64,000 bases of DNA. It comes from Methanosarcina sp. ERenArc_MAG2. Lineage in GTDB: Archaea; Halobacteriota; Methanosarcinia; Methanosarcinales; Methanosarcinaceae. This document shows, in pieces, positions 28,917-39,746 of the stretch (positions within the stretch are counted from its first letter, which is position 1; the number at the start of each line of letters is the position of its first letter). The stretch covers positions 124,001 through 188,000 of the forward strand of contig JAMXHR010000001.1 in the NCBI GenBank assembly GCA_023955635.1, written 5' to 3'. The position numbers and the translations under genes are program-made. The notes below the pieces were generated by a model. That model was given only the letters and a program-made list of their open reading frames with translations. It was not told the DNA's origin and did not search any database.

Positions 28917-30647
28917 ATGATTATGCTCAGAGTTTCCAACCTGGTTAAAGATTATGAGGTACATTCCGAAAATAGAAGAGTACTGGACCATATCGACCTC
29001 ACGGTGGAGGATGGCGAAATCCTCGGGATTACAGGCCGAAGCGGAAGTGGAAAGTCGACACTACTACGCATTATCCGGGGAGTGGAGCCTTTTCAGCAGG
29101 GAACTGTGGAAGTAGATGGAGAAATTATAACTCCTTCGTCTGGGATTGAAGGAGAAAAGTTCCTGAAAAGCGTAAGCGCAATACACCTCCAACGGAATTT
29201 TGGGCTCTGGAACGGGCCTGCAATTGAAAATATTATAAGAAAGCTAAATTACCTTAGAGTGGGGCATGAAGCCCTTCCGCATAATGAAACTAATGATTAT
29301 GATGAACTCTTTGAAGAGGCTATGGAATATCTGAAACTCGTGGGCCTTGAACACAAAGCACTTCATTCCACCAACCTTCTGAGCGGCGGGGAAAAACAGA
29401 GAGTTGTAATGGCAAGACAGCTTGCCGCAAAGCCAAAACTCCTTCTCCTCGACGAACCCGTTACAATGACCGGTCCAGACACAAAACAGGAAGTCCTTGA
29501 TGTAATAAAGAGCCTGAAAGAGAAATTGAATATCCCAATAATAGTAGTTTCCCACCTGCCGGAAATTCACGCCTATCTTGCCGACAGGCTGGTCTTCCTG
29601 GAAAATGGGAAAATTGCAGCAGACGGAGAGCCTGCTTTGGTGCTTAAAAACTTCCTTAGAGATATGAAACCTAGGGAAAAGCTTGAAGAACATGAGAATA
29701 AGGAAATCTGCATCAAAGTTAAGGAAATTTCGAAACGTTATTCCATAATCCGGATGGGAGAAGTCCTGAACATAAAAAACTTTTCACTCGATGTTTATAG
29801 AGGAGAAATTATAGCTTTTATCGGCTCATCAGGAACCGGAAAAACAACACTTATGAAGCTCATGGAAGGTCTTATCAGGCCGAAAAGCGGGACTGTCGAG
29901 TATCTTTGCAACGGAGACTGGGTGGATGTCACCGAATACAGCAGGGGACGCATGGAACTTCGGCGAATTATGAGTGTTATGAATCAGGAATTCTCAATGT
30001 CCGTGAACTCCACGGTCAGGGACCAGATTCGATTCAGGCTAAGCATGAAGAAGAAAGGTGCGATCGAACATGCAAGAGATCAAGCCCGGGAAATGGGTCT
30101 CTCGGATGAAACCCTCGATACGATATATCGCCTTCCAGACATGCCAGAAGAGGAGAAAACAACCGCACTGCGGGAGCTGAACCTGAATGACACTATCTAT
30201 TTCGAGCTATTCCCCACAATCCCAGCAACTGATGTCGATGCCTATTCAAAGCCAGTCTTTGAAGCCCTTGACCTGCCAATGGAAGTCCTTGATAAAAACC
30301 CTTGTCAGATCAGTGGAGGTGAGCATGTCCGGGCTTTTATTGCCCTGAGCCTTGCAACATCTCCCGAATATCTCATGCTGGATGAACCCTTCGGAGACCT
30401 TGACCCCGTAACCCTCAGAGATGTCACCAACTCTTTAAAAAGGATTAATGAATGTTTCGGCACGACCATTGTGCTTGTGAGCCACCATATGGATTTTGTC
30501 AGAGAAGTGGCCCACAGAGCTTTATTGATAGAAAACGGAACCCTTGTGATGGAAGGAAAGCCAGCTGAAGTTTGCCAGGAACTTATCAACAGGAGCAACG
30601 CACCTTACATGGAGCACAACCTGGAAGACCTGGTGGAAGGGAACTGA
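28917..30647 (+). CDS. atwA: Methyl-coenzyme M reductase activation component A2 (dual ABC ATPase)
   Basis: Component A2 is an ATP-binding protein needed to reductively activate methyl-coenzyme M reductase. It has two ABC cassettes: Walker A GRSGSGKST and GSSGTGKTT, signatures LSGGEKQR and ISGGEHVR, Walker B LLLLDEP and YLMLDEP. No membrane segment is present, as expected for A2. The insert KTTALRELNLNDTIYFELF in the second cassette is typical of this family. The start is probably ATG 28917 or 28923 (GAGGT precedes the latter by 6 bases); the open frame begins at 28872. A hairpin terminator follows. Confidence 0.93.
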   Translation: MIMLRVSNLVKDYEVHSENRRVLDHIDLTVEDGEILGITGRSGSGKSTLLRIIRGVEPFQQGTVEVDGEIITPSSGIEGEKFLKSVSAIHLQRNFGLWNGPAIENIIRKLNYLRVGHEALPHNETNDYDELFEEAMEYLKLVGLEHKALHSTNLLSGGEKQRVVMARQLAAKPKLLLLDEPVTMTGPDTKQEVLDVIKSLKEKLNIPIIVVSHLPEIHAYLADRLVFLENGKIAADGEPALVLKNFLRDMKPREKLEEHENKEICIKVKEISKRYSIIRMGEVLNIKNFSLDVYRGEIIAFIGSSGTGKTTLMKLMEGLIRPKSGTVEYLCNGDWVDVTEYSRGRMELRRIMSVMNQEFSMSVNSTVRDQIRFRLSMKKKGAIEHARDQAREMGLSDETLDTIYRLPDMPEEEKTTALRELNLNDTIYFELFPTIPATDVDAYSKPVFEALDLPMEVLDKNPCQISGGEHVRAFIALSLATSPEYLMLDEPFGDLDPVTLRDVTNSLKRINECFGTTIVLVSHHMDFVREVAHRALLIENGTLVMEGKPAEVCQELINRSNAPYMEHNLEDLVEGN

Positions 30648-30675
30648 AAAAGGTATTTTAAAGTAGAGAAGGCTG

Positions 30676-30702
30676 TTAAAATTTTGCGAGGGGCAAAATT
30701 TT
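30676..30702 (+). terminator. Terminator after atwA
   Basis: TAAAATTTTGC at 30676-30686 is an exact complement of GCAAAATTTTA further on, with loop GAGGG and a T-rich tail. The stem is AT-rich. Confidence 0.6.
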
Positions 30703-31327
30703 AAATCTTTTTATTCTATGATCGTATTTCTCAATATTTAAAATATAAATGGTTGTCCATCTGTGGCTACATAATCATATTTTTGCTCAATTTAAAATCA
30801 ATAGCTATTTTTCTGCTCCACCTCATTTTAATTTTTATAATAGCTCTTTATATGGGATTTTTGCAAAGCTAAATTTTGAGCTTGAAACTCTTTACTATTA
30901 TGTATATTTTCGGGAGATTTAAACATTCTAAATTTTAACATATCTATCCGGCCACTATTTATGCATGTAGATTGCAATAAAATGTAAGATATAGCTTAAA
31001 TTATCATATTCACGGGAAAAAATTGAGGAGGTAACTATAACTTTTGCTTTTGGGCAATTTGTTATAATCTCATTCAGATAAGTATCTGAACAGAAATCAA
31101 GAGGTTGAAAGCTATTATATCCGTGAAAACCGCTTAGGATCACCCCATTTTTGTTTTTCAGCAATGAATGCCTCCCAAAAGCTGCCAGGCCTTGAAACAC
31201 TAGGAAATCTGATCCGAAGAATTCTAAGTCTATCTTTTAGTGAGTAGGGCGCTTAATACACCAGAAATAGATTATAAAACTACCCACAGATCATTAGTCA
31301 ATAGTTACTTACTTAAAGGTGATTTGT
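30703..31327. other. Non-coding AT-rich stretch
   Basis: No gene or RNA is convincing. A minus-strand open frame at 30955-31200 lacks protein-like composition and a ribosome site. Confidence 0.35.
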
Positions 31328-31900
31328 ATGAGTTTTAGAAAAGCCCAAGTTTCCAGACCAATTGCATATTTAACGATTATGAAAAGAATATTAAAAGATA
31401 CTTTTGGGGTTTTTCTTTTAAAGGGATGGAAGCAGACAGACAAAGAAAAAATTGTACTTGTAGATGATTATATAATTCATGATGTTATTAAAATTCATTC
31501 TGAGAGTTTTCAGGATAAAAATGAGAAAGATATACTCAAATATTCAAAGAGTTCTAGAAAAATATTCTATGTGGCTAAGAGTCACGAAGGAGTTGTTGGT
31601 TACTGTATTTATTATTTGAAACCTGTAATTTCTTCAGGTGGTTTTAAGAAACAAGCGGTAATATGTTCAATTGCAACTGACAGGAACTTCAGAGGAAGGG
31701 GCGTTGGTAAGAAATTATTAAAAGAAAGTATAAAAGAAATGAGACTAAACAAAATATCATCGATTATTTTGTACGTAAGTAAAAATAATGTTCCAGCCAT
31801 ACGATTATATGAAAAGATGGGCTTTGTAACAACCGGACAAATAGAAAACATATGCGGCCAGAAAGAAAAATGTTATAAGATGGAACTGAAGCTTGTTTGA
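31328..31900 (+). CDS. GNAT-family N-acetyltransferase
   Basis: About 190 residues. The acetyl-CoA pyrophosphate loop is RNFRGRGVGKKLLKESI (consensus R/QxxGxG/A), preceded by AVICSIATD and followed by IILYVSKNNVPAIRLYEKMG and YKMELKL, the RimI-like end. ATG 31328 is chosen because AAAGGTG lies 7 bases upstream. The first 45 residues are an extra N-terminal part. Substrate unknown. Confidence 0.85.
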   Translation: MSFRKAQVSRPIAYLTIMKRILKDTFGVFLLKGWKQTDKEKIVLVDDYIIHDVIKIHSESFQDKNEKDILKYSKSSRKIFYVAKSHEGVVGYCIYYLKPVISSGGFKKQAVICSIATDRNFRGRGVGKKLLKESIKEMRLNKISSIILYVSKNNVPAIRLYEKMGFVTTGQIENICGQKEKCYKMELKLV

Positions 31901-31977
31901 ATTATTGCCTGTGTTATACTTTAGAGAACATTTTATTTTTATGACGGAGAATTTTTCTTTATTATTCACGCATTAGT

Positions 31978-32085
31978 TAGTGCTGCGATTTCCAAGTATG
32001 TTCATAATATCTTGGTTTTTGGTTTGTCTGTTGATTAACTAATTTCCCGCTAAACAAGGGACTTATTTTGGAATCGGTGCACTAG
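31978..32085. repeat. 108-bp inverted-repeat element related to the 258-bp family
   Basis: Left end TAGTGCTGCGATTTCCAAGT and right end TTTTGGAATCGGTGCACTAG are inverted. The left side resembles the start of 1994-2251 (GTGCATCGATTCCAAAGTAT) and continues TTCATAA; the interior differs. Confidence 0.55.
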
Positions 32086-32105
32086 CATATAAAATCGCAG
32101 CTTTT

Positions 32106-32837
32106 TCAATCAACCTTATTTTCTTCACACAACCGGTCCCATTCTTCGTTTCCGAATTTTATGTACAGGCTTGCAGGCACGATAGGTTTTTCGAGTTCTG
32201 TGATTGTCTTTTCAGAAAGCTTTTGGTTTTCCACAATCTCTTTTCCTGCGCATCTGAGCACTTTTTTGTACTTTCCCAGCAGAAGCTTCAGCATGAGGTT
32301 GTTTTTTCCCCTGAAAATTTCCCCTTCTCCTCTGTAGATCTCGGCAATTAGTTCGGTGTGAAAGGTTCTTGCAAGCCTCCTGAAAAAAAGGCTTTCAACC
32401 TCAAAATTCGTCTGGCCTGGCAGCCCGGCGTTTGACATCACAGCGATCTTAGGAAATTTTTCATAGCGTTTTGCGTGCCTGTACTCGCCCTTCTCATCTT
32501 CCTCAAAATGAGGTAAAAGGAGAGGAACAAGCCTATCTATGAAGTTTTTCATGATTGCAGGAACATTATCAAAATAAACTGGGCATGCAAACACTACAAT
32601 ATCCGAATCCATAAACTTGGGAAGCAGGTCGTCCATATCATCACGGATAGTGCACATTCCAGGCGTCTTAAGCCAGCACTCAAATTTTCCCCTGCAGTAC
32701 CCGATATTCTTTTCAATAAGGATGATATTTTCGGTCTCTGCCCCGGCTTCTTCTGCTCCTTTCAGGAATTCCTCAACCAGAATTAGAGTGTTTCCTTCCC
32801 TGCCCTTATGGCTGCCGCTGAACACTTTTATTTTCAC
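32106..32837 (-). CDS. Flavodoxin-fold NAD(P)H-dependent FMN oxidoreductase (Isf-like)
   Basis: A 243-residue WrbA/iron-sulfur-flavoprotein relative. It has GSHKGREGNTLILVEEFLKG (phosphate loop), FACPVYFDNVPAIMKNFIDR and VMSNAGLPGQTNFE, all FMN-site regions. In Methanosarcina Isf a compact CxxCxxC(x4-7)C motif binds [4Fe-4S]; here the segment is YCRGKFECWLKTPGMC, where the second Cys is Lys. The cluster is therefore probably absent or altered. Likely a homodimeric cytoplasmic electron carrier; partner unknown. Confidence 0.82.
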   Translation of the reverse strand: MKIKVFSGSHKGREGNTLILVEEFLKGAEEAGAETENIILIEKNIGYCRGKFECWLKTPGMCTIRDDMDDLLPKFMDSDIVVFACPVYFDNVPAIMKNFIDRLVPLLLPHFEEDEKGEYRHAKRYEKFPKIAVMSNAGLPGQTNFEVESLFFRRLARTFHTELIAEIYRGEGEIFRGKNNLMLKLLLGKYKKVLRCAGKEIVENQKLSEKTITELEKPIVPASLYIKFGNEEWDRLCEENKVD

Positions 32838-33045
32838 GTAATAGTCCCCCTTTCCCCACTAAAAACCTTTGAGCCGAGAGACTTTTTATTATTTTCTGGG
32901 TTTTTGATTGGGTGCAGTCAATTGCCAGCGGAATTAATGGCGAATTTTGGCGATCCCAGAAAATATTAAAAAATATCTGAGCTGAAGAGAGTATTCTGAA
33001 AAGCCTTTCCGATAAAAGGCCAATTTTGCAATCACGCATTATTAC

Positions 33046-33703
33046 TTATTTCAACTTTCTAATCACACTGCAAGAAGGTTTATTTTCCTTCTGTTCGTCG
33101 CTTTCAGCTATTTTTTCATTACAGTTCTCACCTAATTTTTTTCCGATAGACCAGGCTTTGCCCAGATGCTTACTTATTCCCCAGTAATTATTATCATACA
33201 TGGAAAAAACGATCGGCTCAATTTTTTCGATATCAGGAATTTCATTGCAAAGGTATCGTTCTTCTGCGTAACTCTCAACAATATCTCCAAATGAAAACCT
33301 CGTTCGCGCCTCCAAAATTCAGGATATCTACAAGCCTTCACTCGAGATTCACCGGACATTCCCGAATCATTGGAGCTTTTTCAAGTTTTCCGCAGAAAGT
33401 TTCGAAAATCTTGGATTTATCGGATTTTTTTCCAGAAACCATGCCGCAGTAGTCCGTAACTTCCACCATATGCCTGGAAGGGATGTTTACACTAAAACAA
33501 TGGTTTTCCCTGATTACTTCATTTGTGTAGTGCATTTTTCCCAGGGCCACTGCGATCATAGGAGGACTTACCTGTGCGATTCCGCAAAAAGCAACTGTAA
33601 GGTAATTCGGTTTTCCGTTTACATAAGCCCCTACAAGGATAGTAGGCATTGGATAAAGAAAATTCCTGGCTCCAATTGCCTTTTTCTCTCCGGTCTCCGT
33701 CAT
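33046..33703 (-). CDS. Flavin reductase-like FMN-binding protein (two compensating frameshifts)
   Basis: A split-barrel flavoprotein of about 219 residues. The N-terminal part has NFLYPMPTILVGAYVNGKPN, FCGIAQVSPPMIAVALG and HCFSVNIPSRHMVEVTDYCG, the usual FMN-site layout. The reading frame breaks after CPVNLE at about 33342 (one base missing) and returns at about 33295 (one extra T); the middle reads RLVDILNFGGANEVF. The end carries KHLGKAWSIGKKLGE and a charged tail. It starts ATG 33703. Related methanogen proteins are electron-transfer or hypothetical flavoproteins. Confidence 0.78.
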
Positions 33704-34111
33704 TTAATCCTCCTCAAAGCTGCACAGCTTAATTTTGACTTAAGCCTAAAATTATATAATACCGAAATCCATTGAAAAATTACACCGAAAAGTGTATTTT
33801 CAGAGTATTTTCTGGATATATAATTAGTATTCCGATTTTTATCGATATATAAATTCGGGTATAATTATTCAGAGTATATATTCTCTGCGTGGGTCCGAAC
33901 GTAAAAATTGTGATGGGAAAAATAGCCAGATACGAGACCATTCGAAATTTAGGTCGTGTTCGTAAGTCATTGATCAAATCTGGAAAAACGATCACAATAG
34001 TTGTTGTCTAAAAGATTTGAGAGTCAGTCCTGTGCTTAAGAAATTCAGTAGCTGACTCCCACGACCCAAATTCAGTTTTAAGGTGAAATGGAGTTTTCAT
34101 TCAAAATGATT

Positions 34112-35629
34112 TTATTTTTCAGTCGCCTTTGCACGTTCTTCACTGGTCATGTTAGCAAGGCGCTCAACTTCCTTTACATCAAGCCCAAGGCCTTTAGCCA
34201 CCCGGCTTCCATAGTCTGGGTCAGCTTTGAAGAAAAGAGCTGTCTGCCTGAGCTGGATATTTTTCCGGGCACCTGAAAGATGAGCTACAATGTTGCCTGC
34301 TAGATTCCCACGGTCATAATCGGTCATCACGTCACGATACAGGTTTCCAGGCTGTACAAAGTCATCGTTGGGGTGCATGTATGGTGTACGGGCTGCCAGT
34401 CCCGAGACCTCGAATGGAGGCTCCAGAACATCAGGATTAGGAGCAGGTCCACCAAAGCTATTGGGCCAGTAATTGGGACCGCTACCGCCATTGGCGTCAA
34501 CGCGCATGAACCCGTCACGCTGATAATTGGTCTCAGGCGAGTGCTTTGGAGCATTCACAGGGATCAGGTGATAGTTGGGACCAAGACGGTGAACGTGGGT
34601 ATCATGATAGGAAAAGACCCTTGCCTGTAACATTTTATCTGGAGAAATGCCAATGCCTGGCACAAGGTTTGCAGGACTGAAGGCTGCCTGTTCCACTTCA
34701 GCAAAGTAATTGGTCGGATTTCGGTTCAATACCAGTTTACCTATCTTGATGGGCGGGAAATCGCCGTGAGGCCATACCTTCGTTATATCCAGAATATCAA
34801 AACGGTAATTTTCGGCCTGCTCCGGAGTCATTATCTGCATCTCAAGCGTCCATGAAGGATAGTCGCCTCTCTTGATAGCCTCATACAGATCCCTTGTCGC
34901 ATGGTCCGGGTCCGTTCCACTTAATTTCTCTGCTTCTTCACGGGTCAGGTTCTTTATCCCCTGGTCAGTCTTGAAATGATACTGTACCCAGAAATATTCA
35001 CCCTTATCATTGTACCACTTGTAGGTGTGACTGGAGTAGCCATTCATGTTTCTGAAGGTAGCAGGAGTACCCCTGTCTGAGAAAAGGATAGTGACCTGGT
35101 GAATTGATTCCGGCGTCAGGGAAAGGAAATCCCAGAACATGTCGGGATCTTTGCAGTTTGTTGCAGGATTACGTTTCTGTGTGTGAATAAAATCAGGAAA
35201 CTTCAAAGGGTCACGAATGAAAAACACAGGGGTGTTGTTTCCTGTCAGATCGTGGTTTCCATCTTCGGTGTAGAACTTCACGGCAAATCCGCGTGGGTCA
35301 CGAGCTGCATCTGCAGAACCTTTTTCTCCCCCGACAGTTGAAAAGCGGACAAAAACTTCAGTACGCTTTCCTACTTCAGAAAGGAACTTAGCTTTGGTGT
35401 ATTTAGTCACATCTGCGGTCACTTCGAAGTATCCGCCAGCACCTGCACCTTTTGCATGCACTACACGTTCCGGAATACGCTCACGATTGAAATGACCGAG
35501 TTTGTCAAGTAGATGAAAATCCTGCAGAAGAACAGGCCCACGATTCCCTGCTGTAAGGCTGTTCTGATCATCCCCTACCGGGATCCCAAACCCAGTAGTT
35601 AAAACCTTAGAAGACTTATTTTCACTCAT
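34112..35629 (-). CDS. katA: Monofunctional heme catalase
   Basis: Decomposes hydrogen peroxide. The 505-residue protein is full length for small-subunit catalases: the catalytic His in [17 protein letters not shown], the Asn region [18 protein letters not shown], the proximal heme Tyr in [14 protein letters not shown], and the C-terminal [16 protein letters not shown]. Only some Methanosarcina carry catalase, and this one is bacterial in character, so transfer is possible. It stands alone, opposite to the CopB gene, about 500 bases away. Confidence 0.96.
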   Translation of the reverse strand: MSENKSSKVLTTGFGIPVGDDQNSLTAGNRGPVLLQDFHLLDKLGHFNRERIPERVVHAKGAGAGGYFEVTADVTKYTKAKFLSEVGKRTEVFVRFSTVGGEKGSADAARDPRGFAVKFYTEDGNHDLTGNNTPVFFIRDPLKFPDFIHTQKRNPATNCKDPDMFWDFLSLTPESIHQVTILFSDRGTPATFRNMNGYSSHTYKWYNDKGEYFWVQYHFKTDQGIKNLTREEAEKLSGTDPDHATRDLYEAIKRGDYPSWTLEMQIMTPEQAENYRFDILDITKVWPHGDFPPIKIGKLVLNRNPTNYFAEVEQAAFSPANLVPGIGISPDKMLQARVFSYHDTHVHRLGPNYHLIPVNAPKHSPETNYQRDGFMRVDANGGSGPNYWPNSFGGPAPNPDVLEPPFEVSGLAARTPYMHPNDDFVQPGNLYRDVMTDYDRGNLAGNIVAHLSGARKNIQLRQTALFFKADPDYGSRVAKGLGLDVKEVERLANMTSEERAKATEK

Positions 35630-36143
35630 TCAGATATCACTCCACACTATTTTTTATAGGGCATATTGGTAGATTAATTAAGTAATACTATACTGGACTT
35701 TTGGATAACTCCAGAAAATTAATGATTAATTATGACTTTTTGTTTATAAATAGATTTACGTATACCGCCAATAATCGGGCATAAAACCAAAAAAAGTAAA
35801 GTTGTATTATCAGGAATAAAGAAAAAGTGGCGTATCCATGAGTCATTGACTTCTTTTTCTACATCTTTGAATTCTATTATTGTCTGGGGGAGTTGAAATC
35901 ACTTCCGAATTTTATGATTTTGCTGTGATATATGGGCCGGATACCATAATATTCATCGCAAAAATATCCGCCTTTCTGATATTCTATCTCTGGGAATTCT
36001 TCTGACCAAGCTTGAAAATAACTCTATAGCTTTTTGAAATCAATTCTATTACTTTTTGACTCAGGATATTTGATTCTTTTATTTTAAAATATATTAAGAG
36101 ATTATAATATCATGATAAAATTAAAATAAGGAGCATTGGGGAT
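35630..36143. other. Non-coding stretch between catalase and CopB
   Basis: Divergent promoter region of about 510 bases. No gene or structured RNA recognised. Confidence 0.35.
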
Positions 36144-38302
36144 ATGCTGGCCAAAGAGAAGGAAATGGACACGGATAGTCCTAAAATTCAAGTAAATGGG
36201 CCTTCCCCTCATGATAAAAAACAATCCCGCAACCGTGGACAGCATGGAGGAGGAGAGCATCAAGGTCATGAGCAGCATGAAGGAATGAAACATGAGGGTC
36301 ATGGGCAGCATGAGGGAATGAAACATGAGAGTAGTGAGCCGTCCGGTGGGAAAGATCACGGCAATCATCATTCCCACATGCTCGCAGATTTTAGAAAAAG
36401 ATTCATTGTTTCTTTTATACTGACATTTCCGGTCTTGCTGCTTTCACCTACAATCCAGAGTTTTTTGGATTTGAGCTTCTTTTTCCCGGTATGGATTTTC
36501 TTACCTTTTTGCTTTCCTCTGTCGTTTATTTCTACGGTGGTTATCCTTTTCTCAAAGGTATAAAAGAAGAGCTTGCTGAGAAATCACCTGGAATGATGAC
36601 CCTTATAGCGATTGCTATCAGTGTGGCTTATTTTTATAGTTCTGCTGTGGTTTTCGGGTTTCCCGGAGGGGTATTTTTCTGGGAGCTCGTGACCCTTATC
36701 GATGTAATGTTGCTCGGACACTGGCTGGAGATGCGTTCGGTAATGGGAGCTTCGAAAGCCCTTGAAGAGCTGGTAAAGATCATGCCGTCGGTTGCTCACC
36801 TGAAAAAAGATGGAGAAACTGTTGACGTGGGAGTTGACCAGCTAAAAGTCGGGGATAGGGTCCTGATAAAGCCTGGAGAAAAAGTTCCGGTAGACGGAAC
36901 TGTTGTAGAAGGAACAAGCAGTGTCAACGAATCAATGCTAACAGGGGAGTCGAAGCCTGTCACGAAAAAGCAGGGAAATGAGGTTATCGGCGGTTCAATT
37001 AACGGAGAGGCAGCTTTTGTTGTGAAGGTAGAAAAAACCGGGAAAGACACCTATCTCAGCCAGGTTGTCGAGCTTGTCAGAGCCGCCCAGGAAAGTAAAT
37101 CAAAAACCCAGGACCTGGCAAACCGGGCTGCGATGTACCTTACAATTATAGCCTTGACTGTCGGAATTTTCACTTTCATTCTCTGGATCTTCTTCGGCCA
37201 ACAACTTGCCTTTGCGCTGGAAAGAGCAGTGACTGTAATGGTTATTACCTGTCCGCATGCCCTTGGGCTTGCAATTCCTCTCGTAGTTGCGGTTTCAACA
37301 TCTATTGCCGCAAAATCCGGGCTTCTTATCAGGGATAGACAGGCATTTGAGAGAGCACGCAATCTTCAGGCTCTCATTTTTGACAAAACAGGTACACTCA
37401 CCGAAGGAAGGTTTGGAGTCACGGATATAGTCTCTCTTTCTGGAGAGGAAAATGAAAAAATTCTGAGCCTGGCAGCTTCCCTTGAAGCCAGCTCGGAACA
37501 TCCTATTGCAGCAGGTATTCTGGAAAGTGCGCGGGAGAAAGGATTGGAAACTCGGTCCGTGGAAGCGTTCAGTTCAATTCCCGGAAAGGGTGTAGAAGGG
37601 GAGGTAGAAGGAAAGAAATTCCTTGTTGTGAGTCCGGGTTATCTTGAAGAAAAGGGAATCGCCCTTAAAGACGAAAAAATTGAAGAAATTAAAGAACAGG
37701 GAAAAACCGTTGTATTCCTGCTTGAAGGAGAGAAAATGCTTGGAGCCCTTGCACTTGCCGATATTGTCAGGAAGGAGTCAAGAGAAGCAATTTCGAAGCT
37801 CAAAAACATGGGAATAAAATGCCTTATGCTCACAGGGGATAATCGCTATGTGGCTGCCTGGGTAGCCAGAGAACTGGAACTTGACGATTACTTCGCAGAA
37901 GTTCTTCCTCACGAAAAAGCAGAGAAGGTCAAAGAAGTTCAGAAGCAGTACATCACAGGCATGGTTGGGGATGGAATTAACGATGCACCTGCACTTGCCC
38001 AGGCTGATGTGGGAATAGCTATCGGAGCAGGTACGGATGTTGCAATCGAAACCGCTGATATAGTGCTGGTTAAAAACGATCCGAGAGATGTTCTTAATAT
38101 CATAGGGCTTTCCAGAAAGACTTACTCCAAGATGTATCAGAACCTCCTCTGGGCAACTTGGTACAACGTTTTTGCAATCCCTCTTGCAGCAGGGGTGCTC
38201 TATGGATACGGAATTTTACTGAGCCCTGCTATGGGTGCAGTTTTCATGAGTCTGAGTACCGTGATTGTAGCTATAAATGCAAAAACTTTAAAGATGGGGT
38301 GA
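36144..38302 (+). CDS. copB: CopB-type heavy-metal P-type ATPase with His-rich N-terminus (one frameshift)
   Basis: A P1B copper-efflux ATPase of about 720 residues. Residues about 25-80 are a His-rich metal-binding region with repeats of GHEQHEGMKHE. The core has TGES (actuator), the intramembrane CPH motif (VITCPHALGLAIP) that marks the CopB/P1B-3 group instead of CPC, the phosphorylation site DKTGTLTEG, the HP motif SSEHPIAAG, and GDGINDAPALAQ. The frame breaks at a T5 run at about 36479-36483; one more T joins FPGMDFLTFLLSSVVYFYGG. Likely exports Cu(I), Cu(II) or Ag(I). Confidence 0.92.
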
Positions 38303-38359
38303 TTTGATGCTGAGAAGATTCACAGTTTGAACAGGCGCCTGTTTTGATTTCTATCGCCT

Positions 38360-38578
38360 TCATCTCCCCAATTCCAGACGCCTCTTAGGGCGCCGGATTA
38401 GATAGTAGAGAAAAGCTCCCACAATATAAGTTAAAACAATAATTATAACCCAGATCAGACGTGTATTTCCTATATCTGTTTCCCTCTCCACACAGTCAAG
38501 AAGAATCCATATCCAGAAAACAAAGGAAAGCAGACCAATGAATGCGAAAAGAATAAAAACATAAGAAAAGCCGATCAT
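38360..38578 (-). CDS. PLDc_N-type small membrane protein
   Basis: 72 residues with two membrane helices (FSYVFILFAFIGLLSFVFWI and LIWVIIIVLTYIVGAFLYYL), the motif ILLDCVERE between them and a basic tail RRPKRRLELGR. The pattern WIxxLxDC...W...Y..R is the phospholipase D-nuclease N-terminal (PLDc_N) domain, which here is the whole protein. Function unknown. It is convergent with CopB. Confidence 0.8.
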   Translation of the reverse strand: MIGFSYVFILFAFIGLLSFVFWIWILLDCVERETDIGNTRLIWVIIIVLTYIVGAFLYYLIRRPKRRLELGR

Positions 38579-38819
38579 TTTATTAACCTCGAAGTTGCAT
38601 TTTCAGGCCTATACTTATAAATTCACTTTTTTCTAAAATTATCTATTATAGTGAAAATTTGACTCAGTTCCAAAATCTAGTGATTTTTGCATTTTTTGAT
38701 TGAAACGTTGAATTTCCAAGAAGAACTCAGTCTTCAATCAAACTCAATGTTCGAGATCTAACGACATCAATTTAAAGGTAATGTTCAAAGAATTGTGACC
38801 ATTTTCAAAATCTAGTGAT

Positions 38820-39559
38820 GGCATTGTTAACTAAACATAGTTAACTCTTTATTTCTGTATTTCATCAATAGAAGAACCGAGTACTTTAGCATTTCAAGAC
38901 TCTTCGTATAACACTTTGTTTTTCTTCTTAATCTTGCTAGAAAGTGCCTCAATATGCTGTTATATCCTTCAACTGTATACGTTTCTGCTTTGGATTGAGT
39001 ATGAATCGTTTCAGGAAGGAACTCTGCATATGCCCTCCAGTGATCTGTCATCACTTCTCCAATCTCTTTCTTCTCTAATTTTTCCCAGAGTAGTTGTCCA
39101 GTTTCCGTTCCTCTGCTACCAAAAGAGCAGTTGATGAACTTTTTCCCAACTCTATCAACAGCAATCCAGATCCAGCAATATTTTTTTTATACCGATGTAA
39201 GTATGCATTTCATCCATTTCAACAACAGATATCTCATTTTCACTTTTTAGATCCTCTAACCCCTGACCAAATTTCTTTATCCATTTTTGGACAGAAACAT
39301 GACTTACCCCTAAAAATCGTCCTATTGAGCGAAAGCCCAATCCTTCGAGGTAGAGTTGTAAAGCCTGTCTTTTTACAGAAGCGGAAAAAGCAGTTGATTT
39401 CAGCTCTACTGTATAGTTATAGCCACAATCAGAGCATTTGTACCGTTGACGCCCGCCAACTATGCCATTCTTTTTGTGACTGGAACTATTACATTTTGGG
39501 CAATTCATGCAGAAATATAGGTTATAAGTAGTATATATCTATTTTTGTTTACCAATGCC
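38820..39559 (-). mobile_element. IS1-type insertion sequence, 740 bp
   Basis: Left end GGCATTGTTAACTAAACA at 38820; right end TGTTTACCAATGCC at 39546-39559, imperfect inverted repeats. One frameshifted transposase lies between, on the minus strand. No clear target duplication is seen. The right end interrupts a pentapeptide-repeat gene. A 121-bp deletion derivative is at 44034-44154 and a decayed relative at 7362-7836. Confidence 0.8.
38827..39508 (-). CDS. IS1-type transposase (frameshifted)
   Basis: About 225 residues in two frames. The first has the zinc ribbon MNCPKCNSSSHKKNGIVGGR and CSDCGYNY, the HTH GFRSIGRFLGVSHVSVQKW and EMDEMHTYIG. The second has TDHWRAYAEFLPE and AETYTVEGYNSILRHFLARL. 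The frame breaks in an A8 run at about 39181-39188; seven A would give the intact CWIWIAVDRVG. IS1 elements are known for programmed frameshifting, but that site is normally between the HTH and catalytic domains and minus-one; here a plus-one change is needed, so a mutation or error is more likely. Confidence 0.75.
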
Positions 39560-39746
39560 GAGCCTTCTTGAAGAAACTCACTTTGATGGAGCACACCTTG
39601 AAGGAGCTCACTTTGAATATTCTCATCTCAAAGGAGCTTACCTTATTGATGCTCATCTCATAGGAATTCATCTTGAAGGAGCTGATCTAAAAGGTGCTCA
39701 CCTTGAAGGAGCTGATCTAAAAGGCGCTCACCTTAAAGGAGCTAAG

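Noticed and set aside
30955..31200. 81-residue minus-strand reading frame
   Set aside because: No ribosome site, no recognisable domain and low-complexity composition.
33780..33995. 71-residue minus-strand reading frame upstream of the flavin reductase-like gene
   Set aside because: AT-rich with no ribosome site or family features; more likely promoter DNA.
38827..39508. Programmed ribosomal frameshift in the IS1-type transposase
   Set aside because: The needed shift is in the plus-one direction and lies after the first catalytic Asp, not at the usual IS1 site; a mutation or sequence error is simpler.
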